The notes under the pieces were generated by a model, which worked only from the letters and a program-made list of their open reading frames with translations, was not told where the DNA came from and did not search any database. A stretch of DNA of 64,000 nt from Dipylidium caninum (taxonomy: Eukaryota; Platyhelminthes; Cestoda; Cyclophyllidea; Dipylidiidae). The translations under genes and the position numbers were made by a program. The DNA lies in assembly GCA_017562135.1 (NCBI GenBank), contig QEYB01001327.1, forward strand, positions 1 through 64,000. The letters are read 5' to 3'. Position 1 is the first letter of the stretch; each line of letters starts with the position of its first letter. Positions 24,543 through 35,478 of this stretch are shown here, one piece after another.

Positions 24543-27500
24543 CTAGTGCGCTAGTCCGCAGAGTGGCATTTGACTCTCTTGCACCACCAAGGACACAAGT
24601 AAAGTGGCTTGATGACAACCAAGCCATCATCAGCTCTCCTTTCTCAGTCTCTTGCAGGGCTGTCTGCCACAAATTTCAGGAGAAGCCGAACAGCGGAAGA
24701 CAAATGTCTATATCTTATCCGCATTTGAACTATCTATATACTATCCCCAATGCAGCTTCTGGTACACTCCATTAATACGGAGGGAAACATTCACACCTTT
24801 TTGGTCTGCTGATCGGGTCGCTGTGAGCGCTTAATAGGAAGTCTAGCAAATTTTGGCATTTGTAGCAGACGCCAAAAGCCAACTAGCTCAGTATGTGTGA
24901 ACGATATTGACACGAAGTAGATGTCATTCGCGAATTGAGAAGATTGCTCTTGTCAAGCTATCGATGATTGTAGTGCTTAGTGTGCCAGCATCATCATCGT
25001 CCGCCGTAGCCTTCTTGAGAAGCAGCATAGCAAATACACATCCATTCTCTTTACCTATTTGTCAATAATACCTGCTACACTTTTTTCATTTGTATTCTAA
25101 TACGAAAAAGAATTACGTTACTCATTCTTATGTTCTGCTAGTTGTTTCCACATACAATTCTGCCTGTGGCCACAAAAAATTCGCCATTATGCGGAAAGCT
25201 CTCTCAATGTGCAACGACAACCATGCGCACCCCGATCTATGAGGTGTTTAACGAACCTGCTGATAAAAGAGCAGAATGGGTGGGAGTTGGCTAGCTATTC
25301 CTCCACCGTCCCGCATTTCCTAGCATATAGGGAAGTGATCGTAGTGGTGGAAATTAAAATGGTGGTTAACTATGAAAGATTCTTGAGATGGAAAACATAT
25401 GACACTCGCTAGACATGTAGTTGCGTCTATCTCGGTGACCGGCGGTAGCATTTGTACTTGTCTCGTACCTATTTTGCACCTCAGTCGGGCCAACACTGCT
25501 TGTGTGTAGTGCCTTTGGTACTCAACTTTATTCGAGTTTTATCTGGGGCCCATCCCTCAGCCTCAACTCTTCTCCACGTACACCTGATGGCACCGTCGGC
25601 GGCTCCGCTTTGTGGTGGGGTGAGAGGAAAGTCGAATGCGATTTGTGAAGTGATAAAAAGCAGCGAATCTTCTGTCTGCATCAAAACTCAGTCCATTATC
25701 CTCCCTCAAAATGTGCCTGTTCTCGTTTCTGCAGAACGATTCCGAGTAAAATTATTGAATTCACTCACAATGTTTTTGCACAAAAATCCATTTGAAACAG
25801 ATTGCTGCTACAACTAGCACGGTTTTCGATTGGAGGAATGTGAAAACACTCTCTTAACTTCGAGCAAAAGCTCAGTGATTAATCTACTCCCATTTAAATT
25901 TCATCTCCATGAATTCCGATGGTCGAAGGGCCTCCTTTCGGGTCTGGTGTTTCTTCAACTGAAAGGAGAAGTAAAACCCTCATGCTTTAAAACAGGCAGT
26001 ACTCGTTTCCGAGCACGTGGGCTGATGCAAGTCGTTGTTGCCTTTCTTACCCGGATGTGTAAATTGGTGCAAGCAAATACGAAAAATAGGGGAGAAGCAA
26101 AGTGTACAATGAGGTTGATTATGAAGTCAGCCTGCTCATGGGAACAGTTTGATGAGAATTCGGCGATACCAGGGCCGGAACTCACCAATTCTACCTGTAA
26201 ATGCAACTGGATCCTATTTTCTCTTATTTAGCTAAACTACTCCAAATAGTGCGCTTCCTACACACCAGGTCATTTGGGATTTCTAGCTTGATTGATATTG
26301 AAGAGGTTGGTAGTGCTACACAGGACATCGCCCCTTACACTACATTGACAAGACGTACGTCCAGAAATTAGTGAGGTGTTCAAGCAATCGCGAAATGCTT
26401 CATTCCCTACTTCTTCCATTTCTTTGCTTCACGGAACTTATTCATTAGAGATTTCGACTTCAGCACCCTGTAATTTACTCATGCCTGTAGTGAATAGCAC
26501 TTGTTTGAGTAAGTTCCCATGGCGGCTCTAATAAGCCCACACAATACTCTCCGCTTTGCTGGCTGAATGTGCTGCGGACACTTGCATTTGCAATGTTGGG
26601 CGTAAAAAACAGTGCTTTGCTGCGTGGGTGGCATGGGTCCATTACAACAGCCCCGTTCGCCCCGAGTTCACCATACCTACCCATATTGCAGATGCTCGAG
26701 TCAAATGCGCTGGGCCCCGGAGCCACTTTCTCAGCTTTTGCTCGAGCTACTATCAAAAGATGCGACCTGTGATGATTTTATTCCTCACATGCACACGTCA
26801 TTCGGTCCAATCATTCCTCTGACAGCGATGCACCAATTCGACTGCATCATCTGCATCCTGAACAACCACTTGCAGTCAAATGACATTCGCTTGTGGGTAC
26901 AAGCCTATTTGGGCACATCATTACGGTGTTACCCATGTCTATCAGTTATTGTCCTTTTCGCACCACCAAGAAATACGTCTGTTGTTCATTTGCACCGCCC
27001 ATTTCTCTTCCCTCTGCGAAACCTGGTTGATGCGCGAGTTACTCCTTCTCTCCTGCTCGCCTGTGGCTTAGAGCTCGATGCAAACAAATTCAACAAGCCC
27101 TCATAGTATCTGGTTATTTGTTCTTCCCCATTCCAAGACAATCTCTTTGAGGGTTTGGCTGTACAGTGGGCTGGCTATGCACCTTGACGTGAACGAAAGC
27201 ACCATCCCTCCATTTAATCGCGCCATTGCGTCAACTAAAAAGAGAACCAGTAAATGAGGAAGCCTTAAGCCGTTGACCAGCAAAGACGTATTTACACAGA
27301 ATATGGGATGATCGAAGGGAGCTGCCTCTTCTCAGCGGCTAGCAAATTTATCAAATATTTAACATTGACAGAAGCCAATAACTCACGGTGAGTGGAAGGC
27401 GTATCCCACTTGATGTTGTGAGACGAATTTCGAATAGTTGAATGCAGGAGGAAGGGGAGCGTGAGATTGGGTGAACGGGGCCGGGTCTTGCTAATTTGAT

Positions 27501-27929
27501 GACTGTGGCAGTAGTACATCCCCTTTGAGATTTTGAAGGCAATCGGTGGCCCGATAAGCGATACGAGGACAAATAGGCTGTGGGAAGCGTACCTACGATT
27601 ATTTCACTAAAGAGAATGTTTCTGCTCTTCGCACAACACGACGTCGAAGAAGATGCTGTTGGCAGGAAGGATGAGACCGGGGGCTGGAAACCATAAAGGC
27701 CAACAGCAGTCTGCTTTGCTACCTCTATTGCTTGCCTTCCGGAGCCTCATATTTTTCGACGGGTGGAAAGTAAGTCTAATCTCCGCTTACAGGAAACTGT
27801 ACAACATTCCTAGTCCCTTCCAAGATAAGGCAGTTAGGGAAAGTTGTTGCTATTTCAAGTACTTCTCGTGTGGCCAATTATCTCAAGTGATAACCAACTT
27901 GTCCGGCTAATTTCACACGATAAACGGGA
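24543..27929. other. Intergenic stretch without a supported gene
   Basis: Several medium-length frames exist (for example 25452-25817, 25830-26231 and 26612-27106, all plus), but their sizes are within chance expectation and they lack recognisable domains. One exon-like block is listed separately at 26051-26194. Confidence 0.45.
26051..26194 (-). CDS. Possible diverged exon, unknown product
   Basis: On the minus strand a 144-base open block lies between the acceptor GCATTTACAG and the donor GTAAGAA. The length equals family exon 3, but that exon's reading phase is closed by a stop here. The open phase (phase 0) reads ADFIINLIVHFASPLFFVFA followed by C, loosely like the exon 6 pattern NFVNFTIE...DYLAC. 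The likeness is weak and no partner exons were identified. Confidence 0.2.
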
Positions 27930-28160
27930 CATGAAATGACTTGATGACTGCGCGCTTTATTCAGAAAAGTCGAAACTCGTTACGTCTTTAGACCTGCCCT
28001 TTTGTGGTCCAGAATTTGCCCAATATGTATGAAAATAAATAAATATACCAACAAAAAATTTCATTATTTAAGTGAGCGAGAGGATGCGCAAAAGTCTCAT
28101 GATTCAGCTTAAGTAATGTCAGCTCTGCTTTACAACAAGAAGTACAAGTTTTCTTGCAGG
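27930..28160 (+). repeat. R3 dispersed repeat
   Basis: The start ACTTGATGACTGCG is shared with 42845, an AAATAAATAAA-rich middle follows, then TCTCATGATT and an AAGAAGTACAAG end. The order corresponds to the R3 copies at 42.80-43.10 and 45.99-46.29 kb. It lies about 0.9 kb before the duplicated block at 28.9 kb, as the 42.8 kb copy does before the 44.1 kb block. Confidence 0.6.
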
Positions 28161-28899
28161 GTTATATTGTTGGACTCGCGCTGCCTTTCCTGGTCGTCTG
28201 CGAAATGAGCATGGACAAATGGTAGAAGTACTGAGATGAAAGATGGAATAAATGCCTTCAATATGCTCTCTGTGCTTTTCTAAGCAGTGGCAATGGAGAT
28301 ACAACTGGTCCAATTGCTGGAATCTTCCTCTCTATTTCGCAACTGCGACTGCATCTGCATTATAACTGCCCTTTATGACTGAGTAAACCATTTCTTCCTC
28401 TCAACAGCTCATCTAGCACCTCCTCTCGAACCGCTCGCATAGCAGTTGCTTTGAATATCCAAAATTAGTGAATTTAGGCTTCATTGCATGATTGAAGTGT
28501 TTACGTTTATTGCAAACACGTAAACTCGTCTATGTGGCGCATCAAATTTCCTTCACGATAACGTACTCTTCTGCTAGCTCTCCTTCACCTTCTTCATATT
28601 CTTGACTTTTATTTGTGCAAATCGCTTCTAATCTGCATTCCTCCCATTCGCACTAGTTAGTTAGTACTGATTTTAGTGAATAGACCGAGGAGTGAATTCT
28701 GCAGAAGGTTTGCTATTTCAAGAGGGCTGCAAAATACTTACTTCAACACTCTCATACGAAGAGTACATTTTGCAACCTCATCTGATACTTGCCCGTTAGG
28801 CTAAAAAGCGGCAATTTAGATTCTCTTTCAATTACCTAAATTGAAGAAAAACACAATCAACTTCTGTCAACACAAGCAGCGTAAGGCGGTAATTGGAAA

Positions 28900-29260
28900 G
28901 AGTGTAGGCAACTACCAAACAGCCACCCATACAGCTGTGCTAAAGCATCCGCGCACAATAAATAGACAAAATAAATTGGCACTTATTTGCTGGCCGGACT
29001 GATGCAACTGCAGGCGATTGGTCTCAAGAGCGAAGACGTATTCTTGTCTTGTGCAATGCACACTTGTCTTTCTTAGGGCAAATCATCACCGCTGATGAAA
29101 GTGAATTGTGCCATAATCGAGGACGATGAAGCTAATGAGTGGACATGAATACACCCCGAGGACAACCCGCAACCGACACTTCATCGGAGGTGATTATGGT
29201 TCCCATACGTTGGAATGCCAAAACCGTGGTCCGTCAATCCTTCCGACATTGTCAGGCTTA
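28900..29260 (+). repeat. Segmental duplication, member 1
   Basis: This block matches 44080-44420 in the same orientation. Shared landmarks in order are: a CCATACAGCTGTG-like stretch, CGCGCACAA, CTGATGCAACTG, an ACCGCTGATGA/ACCGCTGATCA stretch, ACGATGAAGC then AATGAGT, GATTATGGTT, and TGGAATG. Divergence is substantial, with many substitutions and small indels. The block contains no open frame that stays open in both members, so it is better described as duplicated spacer or a dead exon. Confidence 0.6.
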
Positions 29261-29717
29261 CTGAAAGTTCTGTCTTTTTACATGACCCAATGTATCCACA
29301 TAGACTTGCCAAATTAACTAACGAAAATTTGATTCGCGCTAGTCTTAAGTGCGAAGTGGTAATTTACCCATGGTTTCGTTACCAAAGTTTTTCCTGTGAC
29401 ACATTGGCGCATCATTGGGACTTTGAACAAGAAGAAAATACCACAGAGGCATGTCGGTGCTGTTCCTGATAGGACATGTAGAAAATTGTTCCACAATATT
29501 TGAAGTAAGATCCAGTTTCTGTCAACATCGAGACCGCAGAGAGGCCTGACGAAAAACTCAGGTAAAAAAAACAGTTCCGGGCAGCATTAGGGGAAGAGAG
29601 GAATGGTGTAGAAAATATCAAGATGGGCTCCACATGAAAGAAATGGGAATAATTTGGAGGATATAGTCTTAATATGTACATTTTTGGCCTCCTCGCAACA
29701 AAATCGAGTCTTCTTGA

Positions 29718-29900
29718 ACGCTGAACAGCCTAACCGATTTAGAGACCGCGCCACTCGACACGGGTGTCACCCTTGTCACTGTACTGAAATGAAAGTCGTA
29801 ACAAAAAACTTGTTCCAAGGAAAAGGCACAGAGTCCCTTTGGCCAAATTTGCTGTCATGCGAGAGTGCATTAACGGCCCATAACGTCAGTCATCCAACTT
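29718..29900 (+). repeat. R1 dispersed repeat, long form
   Basis: It begins CGCTGAACAGCCTAACCGAT, contains CACTGTACTGAAATGAAAG then GTAAC, and ends GCTGTCATGCGAGAGTGCAT then ACGGCC and CATAAC. The copy at 33030-33226 is a close relative along its whole length. No internal coding frame and no obvious terminal inverted repeats are seen. It behaves like a short non-autonomous element. Confidence 0.8.
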
Positions 29901-32900
29901 GTCGCGCGCCAATTCCTCGCGGCCAGTTGCCCCTGTGCTCTCAACTGTGACAGTAAGAAAATCATAGCATTCCTCATTCCATAAAACTCACCACTTGCAC
30001 AAATTTCCGTTAAAACTTGATGCACGCAACGCGCCCCTCTGTCGACGCACCCTGAGGTAACAGCGACGGAGTCTTATTTCAGTGCAATTAATTGCATGGA
30101 TTAGCAAAACAGGAAGGCTTTGAGGAAATAACCAGCATTTCGTCAAATCGGCACGCGATAATACTACGGGCGTGATAACGCACGACCCCATAACAATTTG
30201 CGGTTTTTATTGAAAAAGCAACTTTTTCCACGATATAAAATTGTTCCACCACCTCCTTATGGACCTGATAGGTCACCAAACATTGTCACCGAATTTCGCT
30301 AATTGCTAATTGTATTATACTTAAAAGTGGTATGTATCGCAGACTTCAAATGATTTTTAAGCTAAAAAACAAAGTTTGCTAGCAGACAGATGTATGGTTT
30401 GCTGTGATTTGTTTCTCAGATGGTAGATGGATGACACTAGAAAATAATTTCGATCATAATATGACGAATAGTTGCTAGTGCCCACGCCAAATGATGTGCT
30501 ACGCGGAAGGCACGACACCCCCGAACCAACCTGTCTGGGCGCCGGACACGGTCCTTCCATGAAAATTATAAACCGCCTCAACTCAATTTTGTTAGACATG
30601 TCGACCACCTCAACTTATTCAGCATATTTCCGCATAAACGTGACTAAAACTACTACGGCGAGTATCCGATTGCGATGCGTATGAACCCCTCACGCGAGGT
30701 AATACGATTGGAACAACGAACTTTTCACATCACTGCCAATAAAAGCATCTGATTACACTCGCGATTTCGAAGTAAACTTGACCACCTGTACCCAAAAGAT
30801 GACTTCCACAGCGAAGTCAACGATTAGATAACCTCAGTTGGTGCACTTTGTGTAATAATAGGGCACTGAGGTGATGGGAGGGAAATTTGTGGTCGTGACC
30901 TCTGCATTCCACTCCATTCCACACCACTCCACATTTCGTTGGCAGTTAGCCTCCTCGCCGATTTTCATTGGTTAACTGCAAACATGGCAACATGTCACAC
31001 ACTGTCTAACGGCGTGCTTGCACGATATCGCGTTCTAGCATTTAGTACCTTGTTGCCAAGCTCAGTATGATTTGAGGGTGAAGAAGAGCAAATGTAGTGG
31101 AACCTCGACCTCCTAGTAAATGGTTGTTAGTGGTTTAGTCGAGACATGCAATAGGCATATTTTCCTTGTTTCACGTTTACTCATCCGACGATACGTCAGT
31201 CGGCAGTGAATGGTCAAAGATTTACTTAATATCTTTCCCGTCTCGACTGCCCTTACCTCTTCTACCAGTCGTGCGTTCATATTACCACTGGGTGCTCTAG
31301 GTGAAATTACAACGCCGCCTTCTCCGCCTCTCCTGTTCCTGTTCCACCGAAAAATGGACGCATGTCTTCTCCACGGTTGGGGACATCTTCACATGACCAG
31401 GGATGAAATACGATTATAATTCTTGCCTTTGGTTAATGGTCACATTTTCTCCTTTCTTCAGGAGACGCCCCTTATTTGATACGTCAAGGAGATACGGTGC
31501 CACCGCTACAGACACGCGTCGATTCTGCAACATCGGCTTTGCAGACATGCATCAATCCTCCAATACAGCAAGTCGTGGAGGTCACTTAGTGGGCCGAAAA
31601 TACACGAAGAGCGAGGAAGTGCAGCCCGTAAACAAAATAGAGTGAACAAAACAGTACCCATCCACATGAAGTGATTAAGGGGACTGAAGAAATATTATTT
31701 CATCGAGGTTACGCATGTCCAAAATATATGGCATTACAACACGCGTACCAGAGAGAAACAATATAAATGCAACCACGTACTTTCCCGTCAGTCTCACTGA
31801 GGCGAATCATAGTTGCAAGGTTCTGCACTGGCACATCTCCTTTCAGCGATTTCATCCTGAAACGTCGATTGATCATAGCTCAGTTGTGTTGAGATGAAAA
31901 CGAGTAGGAACATGCGTAATCGGCTTGATGTCGTTTACTTTCTCGCTATCACCCATTAAGACTATCTATGCGGGTTGCTCAATTCACCTGCATTGTCAGT
32001 AGGTGGAATGGCACTTGTCCGGCTTGGCACACAGGTGTTGTGAGGGCGTGAACAAGATCTCCCATGACGCCGTAGTAGGAAAGCACGGTGTCCCTTTGCC
32101 CTTTAAACAGAACATTTGAAGTATTGCTCTTGCAATCAGCTTACATTTCGGTGCATTTGCACACTTGATAATTTGCTGCACGTTGTTGTGCAACTTACTC
32201 GCTAGCCTGTGATGGCGAGGAGAAATGTGCACAGAGATACTGAGAGGAATGGAAACTGGGATCCGCTGAACGCCTTCCAGTCTACCACAATTGGAACCGA
32301 CCTTCGAAATGAGCTCACAACTGCCACATTCTCTATTGATAAAGCCTTTTAAATGATTTCAATCTGAACACGCCAAAACGTCAGTTGACACGCTGACTTC
32401 ACTTGTTGAAACTTCTCTACTGATGTACGAGGGAAAAGAGACCTCAAGCTACTTGGCATGTTCTGCAATAGGCTCCTGCTAAATAAGAATAGCTCAACTC
32501 TTAAAGGTGGATTCGTGCCACCTTTTTTTCTCATTCTGGGCAACTGGGAGTATGATTAAGGGCAATTTGTCAGTCGGATTGCCGTCTTATCGTGAAAATC
32601 TATGACACGGATAACCAAATAAAGCGTCACCAGGACCGTGACATTCCCATTTGGATCTTCTCGCTAATTTCAGATCCTCTTTCGACACTCGAGTCTCCTT
32701 CTAATCCTCATCCATCATCCATTGATGAGGTTACCAGTGGCAAAGGATAAAATATATGAGACTTATGCGTCCACTGAACACTAGTGCATATTTTAGTCTC
32801 CATATAGATCAACTAAGCAGGAATGCCAGTTGAAGGGGTGGAATAGTACACACTTGGACTTTGCGACCGTACTTACCCAATATCTGAGGAGACCAGGTGT

Positions 32901-33029
32901 GATTTGATATGTGGAGCGCAAAGCATCAACTAATTTTGCAGATGCACTTTCCATGTGAACCGGTGATTCCGTCAAGTGTTTGTGTCCCACACCCACACCC
33001 ACTCCTCCACTCTACCACTACACATTTAT
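29901..33029. other. Intergenic stretch, nothing supported
   Basis: Only short frames are seen. No family exon with correct splice phases and no RNA gene was recognised. Confidence 0.5.
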
Positions 33030-33226
33030 CGCTGAACAGCCTAACCGATTTAGAGGCGCGCTACAAGATAGAGTGTTATGCTTGCCACTGTACTGAAATG
33101 AAAGCCGTAACAGGAATTTGTTTCCACTGTGCTGTAAACTGTGATCAAGGGCAAAGGCACAAAGTCTCCTTTCCAAATTTGCTGTCATGCGAGAGTGCAT
33201 TTACGGCCCCATAACATCAGTCATCC
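33030..33226 (+). repeat. R1 dispersed repeat, long form
   Basis: This is the closest relative of the copy at 29718-29900. Both start with CGCTGAACAGCCTAACCGAT, share CACTGTACTGAAATGAAAG in the middle, and end with GCTGTCATGCGAGAGTGCAT and a CATAAC tail followed by TCAGTCATCCA. The two copies are 3.3 kb apart in direct orientation. Confidence 0.8.
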
Positions 33227-34023
33227 AGGCTGACGAGGTGCACTGGCTCTTGCTAGTGTCCCCATAAGAGACAGATTCACACCACAGTCTCGACAAACTG
33301 CTGCAATCACTGCGTTGCAGATGATTGGCATGCTTCAACGCATTGATAGGAAGATCTAGTTGGACGGCGCGTCATCGCCTTAAGTACGCGGCTATTTGTG
33401 GTGCGAGACGAATTGGCGAGTTGATGAGGCAGCAGGGTTGCGATTATGGAAGAATTGCGCAGCCGCAGCTGATGCAGAATCGAAGGAGCAAAAATTACTC
33501 TCATGGCCATTGGAGAACGACGAAAACTCTGTCCCAAGTGCAGGGGTGCACTTAGTCTCTCGCGGGTCGTCTAGACGTCTGAAACGACATGTTGTTGGAT
33601 CATGATAGCAATTATATCCAGCTTGATTTAGCCATAAAACAACTAGGCTTCTGATGAATAGGAACCGAGTGCCACCACCCGCCAGGGCGTTATTCGCCAT
33701 GTCTAAGCTATGCATTACCGACACTTTGACATTGTGTCATTTTCGCATTATTGTATACTCCGTTTAAAAAGAGAGCGTGCCTCGCGAGAGATGCCCCGGC
33801 ATATACAAGTACAGATGCGTAGAGAGATTCAACTCCTCCTCAACATTCACGCGATAGATGCGGTTTTGGCCTATACGTATGCACTGGAAATCGGAACATG
33901 TATCTTTGCCTTTCATTGCAGAAGGTAATCAGTGCGAGCTGAACCATGCGCCGAGACGTATATACGCCGCGATGAAAGTCCTAGGAGAAGGGTGAAGGTC
34001 AGAGCAGAAGTCGACGTGTATAA

Positions 34024-34066
34024 CCAATACCAATGCCGCCGCTGACCTACTTAAGACGGAATAAAT
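34024..34066 (+). promoter_or_regulatory. Putative CCAAT plus ATAAAT core promoter of copy B
   Basis: A CCAAT begins at 34024 (a second one at 34030) and ATAAAT begins at 34061, 37 nt downstream. The start codon is 44 nt after that at 34105. The same two motifs with identical spacings precede copies C and D. The flank GCTGACCTACTTAAGAC is also shared with copy D. The core-promoter role is inferred from conservation and spacing. Confidence 0.55.
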
Positions 34067-34104
34067 AGAGAGCACAGAAAGTGAAGACCTCACCTGCACG
34101 ACCG

Positions 34105-35478
34105 ATGGTGGGAGAGGCAACACTCCTCTTTCTTTGCTTACATCTGCTTGCACACAGTAAGTGGTCTCCTCCCTTGACACTTTCATCTGCCACTCTTTCT
34201 CATTGGGCTATGCCAGTTTAGGAACAGCGTATTGCAGACAGAATTTATTTGACTTCGTACACTCTCTTTTCAGACGCGCATTTGGTCGAGAATTCAAATG
34301 AAGAAGGTGAGAGAAGAATTGTAAGCGGCCCGATCAACACCACATTTTTTCCTCAATTTTACTCTTCCCGGCAAATATCACGTAGGTTGAAATCTCCTCA
34401 CTATGTGTCCTTTATTTTAATTTGTGACATTATTTTGGCTTCCTCCATTAGACAGCTTGTGTGTATGGTCATCGTGGCATGGAAGCCTGCGTGGACACAC
34501 GGGGAGAACTATGTTCAAACAAATATTTTTAACTGCTCCTACATTCAGAGTACGTTCAATTCCTTTCCTCACCTACATGCCACACGCATCCTCCTCCAGC
34601 ACCTACCATCAACAACACAAGCTGGAATTCGCCTCTCTACTTACAGCAATATTCATGGCTTCCCCATTCATCTGCTCATGTAGTCTCTGATGATCAAGCA
34701 CAGGTACAACTGGCCGGCTTTATACGGAGAGGTATGGAATGGATTGTCTTCAAAATCTCCCAAAATCGGAGTTTCATTCCCATCACTATTGCTGTCTTTC
34801 CTGATGGAATGTGGAAATTCTCGAAAGTTGGTGAGTCCACATTGATGTAACTTCATACTAAACAAACATTTGTCCTGATGGCAAGGACTAAACCACCGTC
34901 AATCACTGCCCCTCCCAAGACTTCGATTTTTATCCAAATGAACACCTTCTTCATTGGAGCAAAGAATAAGGAAACCGTGAAAATCTCTTGCAGATATATT
35001 AAACGTGGATTTGTGAGTCTACGATGTAATCAACCTCCCACAAAATCGTCACAGCTTTTGCAGCCACGCCTTTAGTATTATAATTTCTTCGCGTTTCCTA
35101 GATGAAGATAGTGGTGGGCACCGACACATCAGTGGTTTACAGTCATTGGCTATATGGGCCTCAGAATTATACCAGTTCTTACCCTCAAATAGCCAGCTTC
35201 AGTAAGTTACACAAAATGCATCTTCCACACTCGATGTTTCTTGCTGTCCTGTGGTTTAATGCTCTAAAACCGATGTGGATGCCGTTCTTGTAGGAGACAG
35301 CACGGATGACGAATTTGTGTATCTTACAATAGAATTGAGGAGAAAACAACCTGTTGATTACGTTGGATGTTTGTGTGGAGTAATTGACACTCTTGGCGCA
35401 GTCTACAAAATAGATTGGGGTAAATCAAACACAGTCGAATCATCCCAGCACCTCCTCTCCATTAACAACCACTTATGA
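34105..35478 (+). pseudogene. Copy B: secreted glycoprotein family member with an exon 4 frameshift
   Basis: Exons: signal 34105-34156 (MVGEATLLFLCLHLLAH, 52 nt), exon 1 from 34274, exon 2 at 34452-34549, exon 3 at 34684-34830, exon 4 at 34920-35012, exon 5 at 35102-35201, and exon 6 from 35294 to a stop ending at 35478. Exon 1 has one extra T in a T run. Using a GT four bases downstream of the aligned donor (exon end 34385) restores the family frame into exons 2 and 3. Exon 3 has the conserved IPITIAVFPDGMW core. Exon 4 has one extra base near position 34943 (GAACACC against GAGTCC), which leads to a TAA before the TC-x-Y motif; the sequence after it returns to the family pattern. Exons 5 and 6 are intact. 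It is therefore either a young pseudogene or a functional gene with one assembly error. Confidence 0.7.

Noticed and set aside
26612..27106. A 164-codon plus-strand frame
   Set aside because: Composition is irregular, there is no recognisable motif, neighbouring frames overlap it, and the length is within chance expectation.
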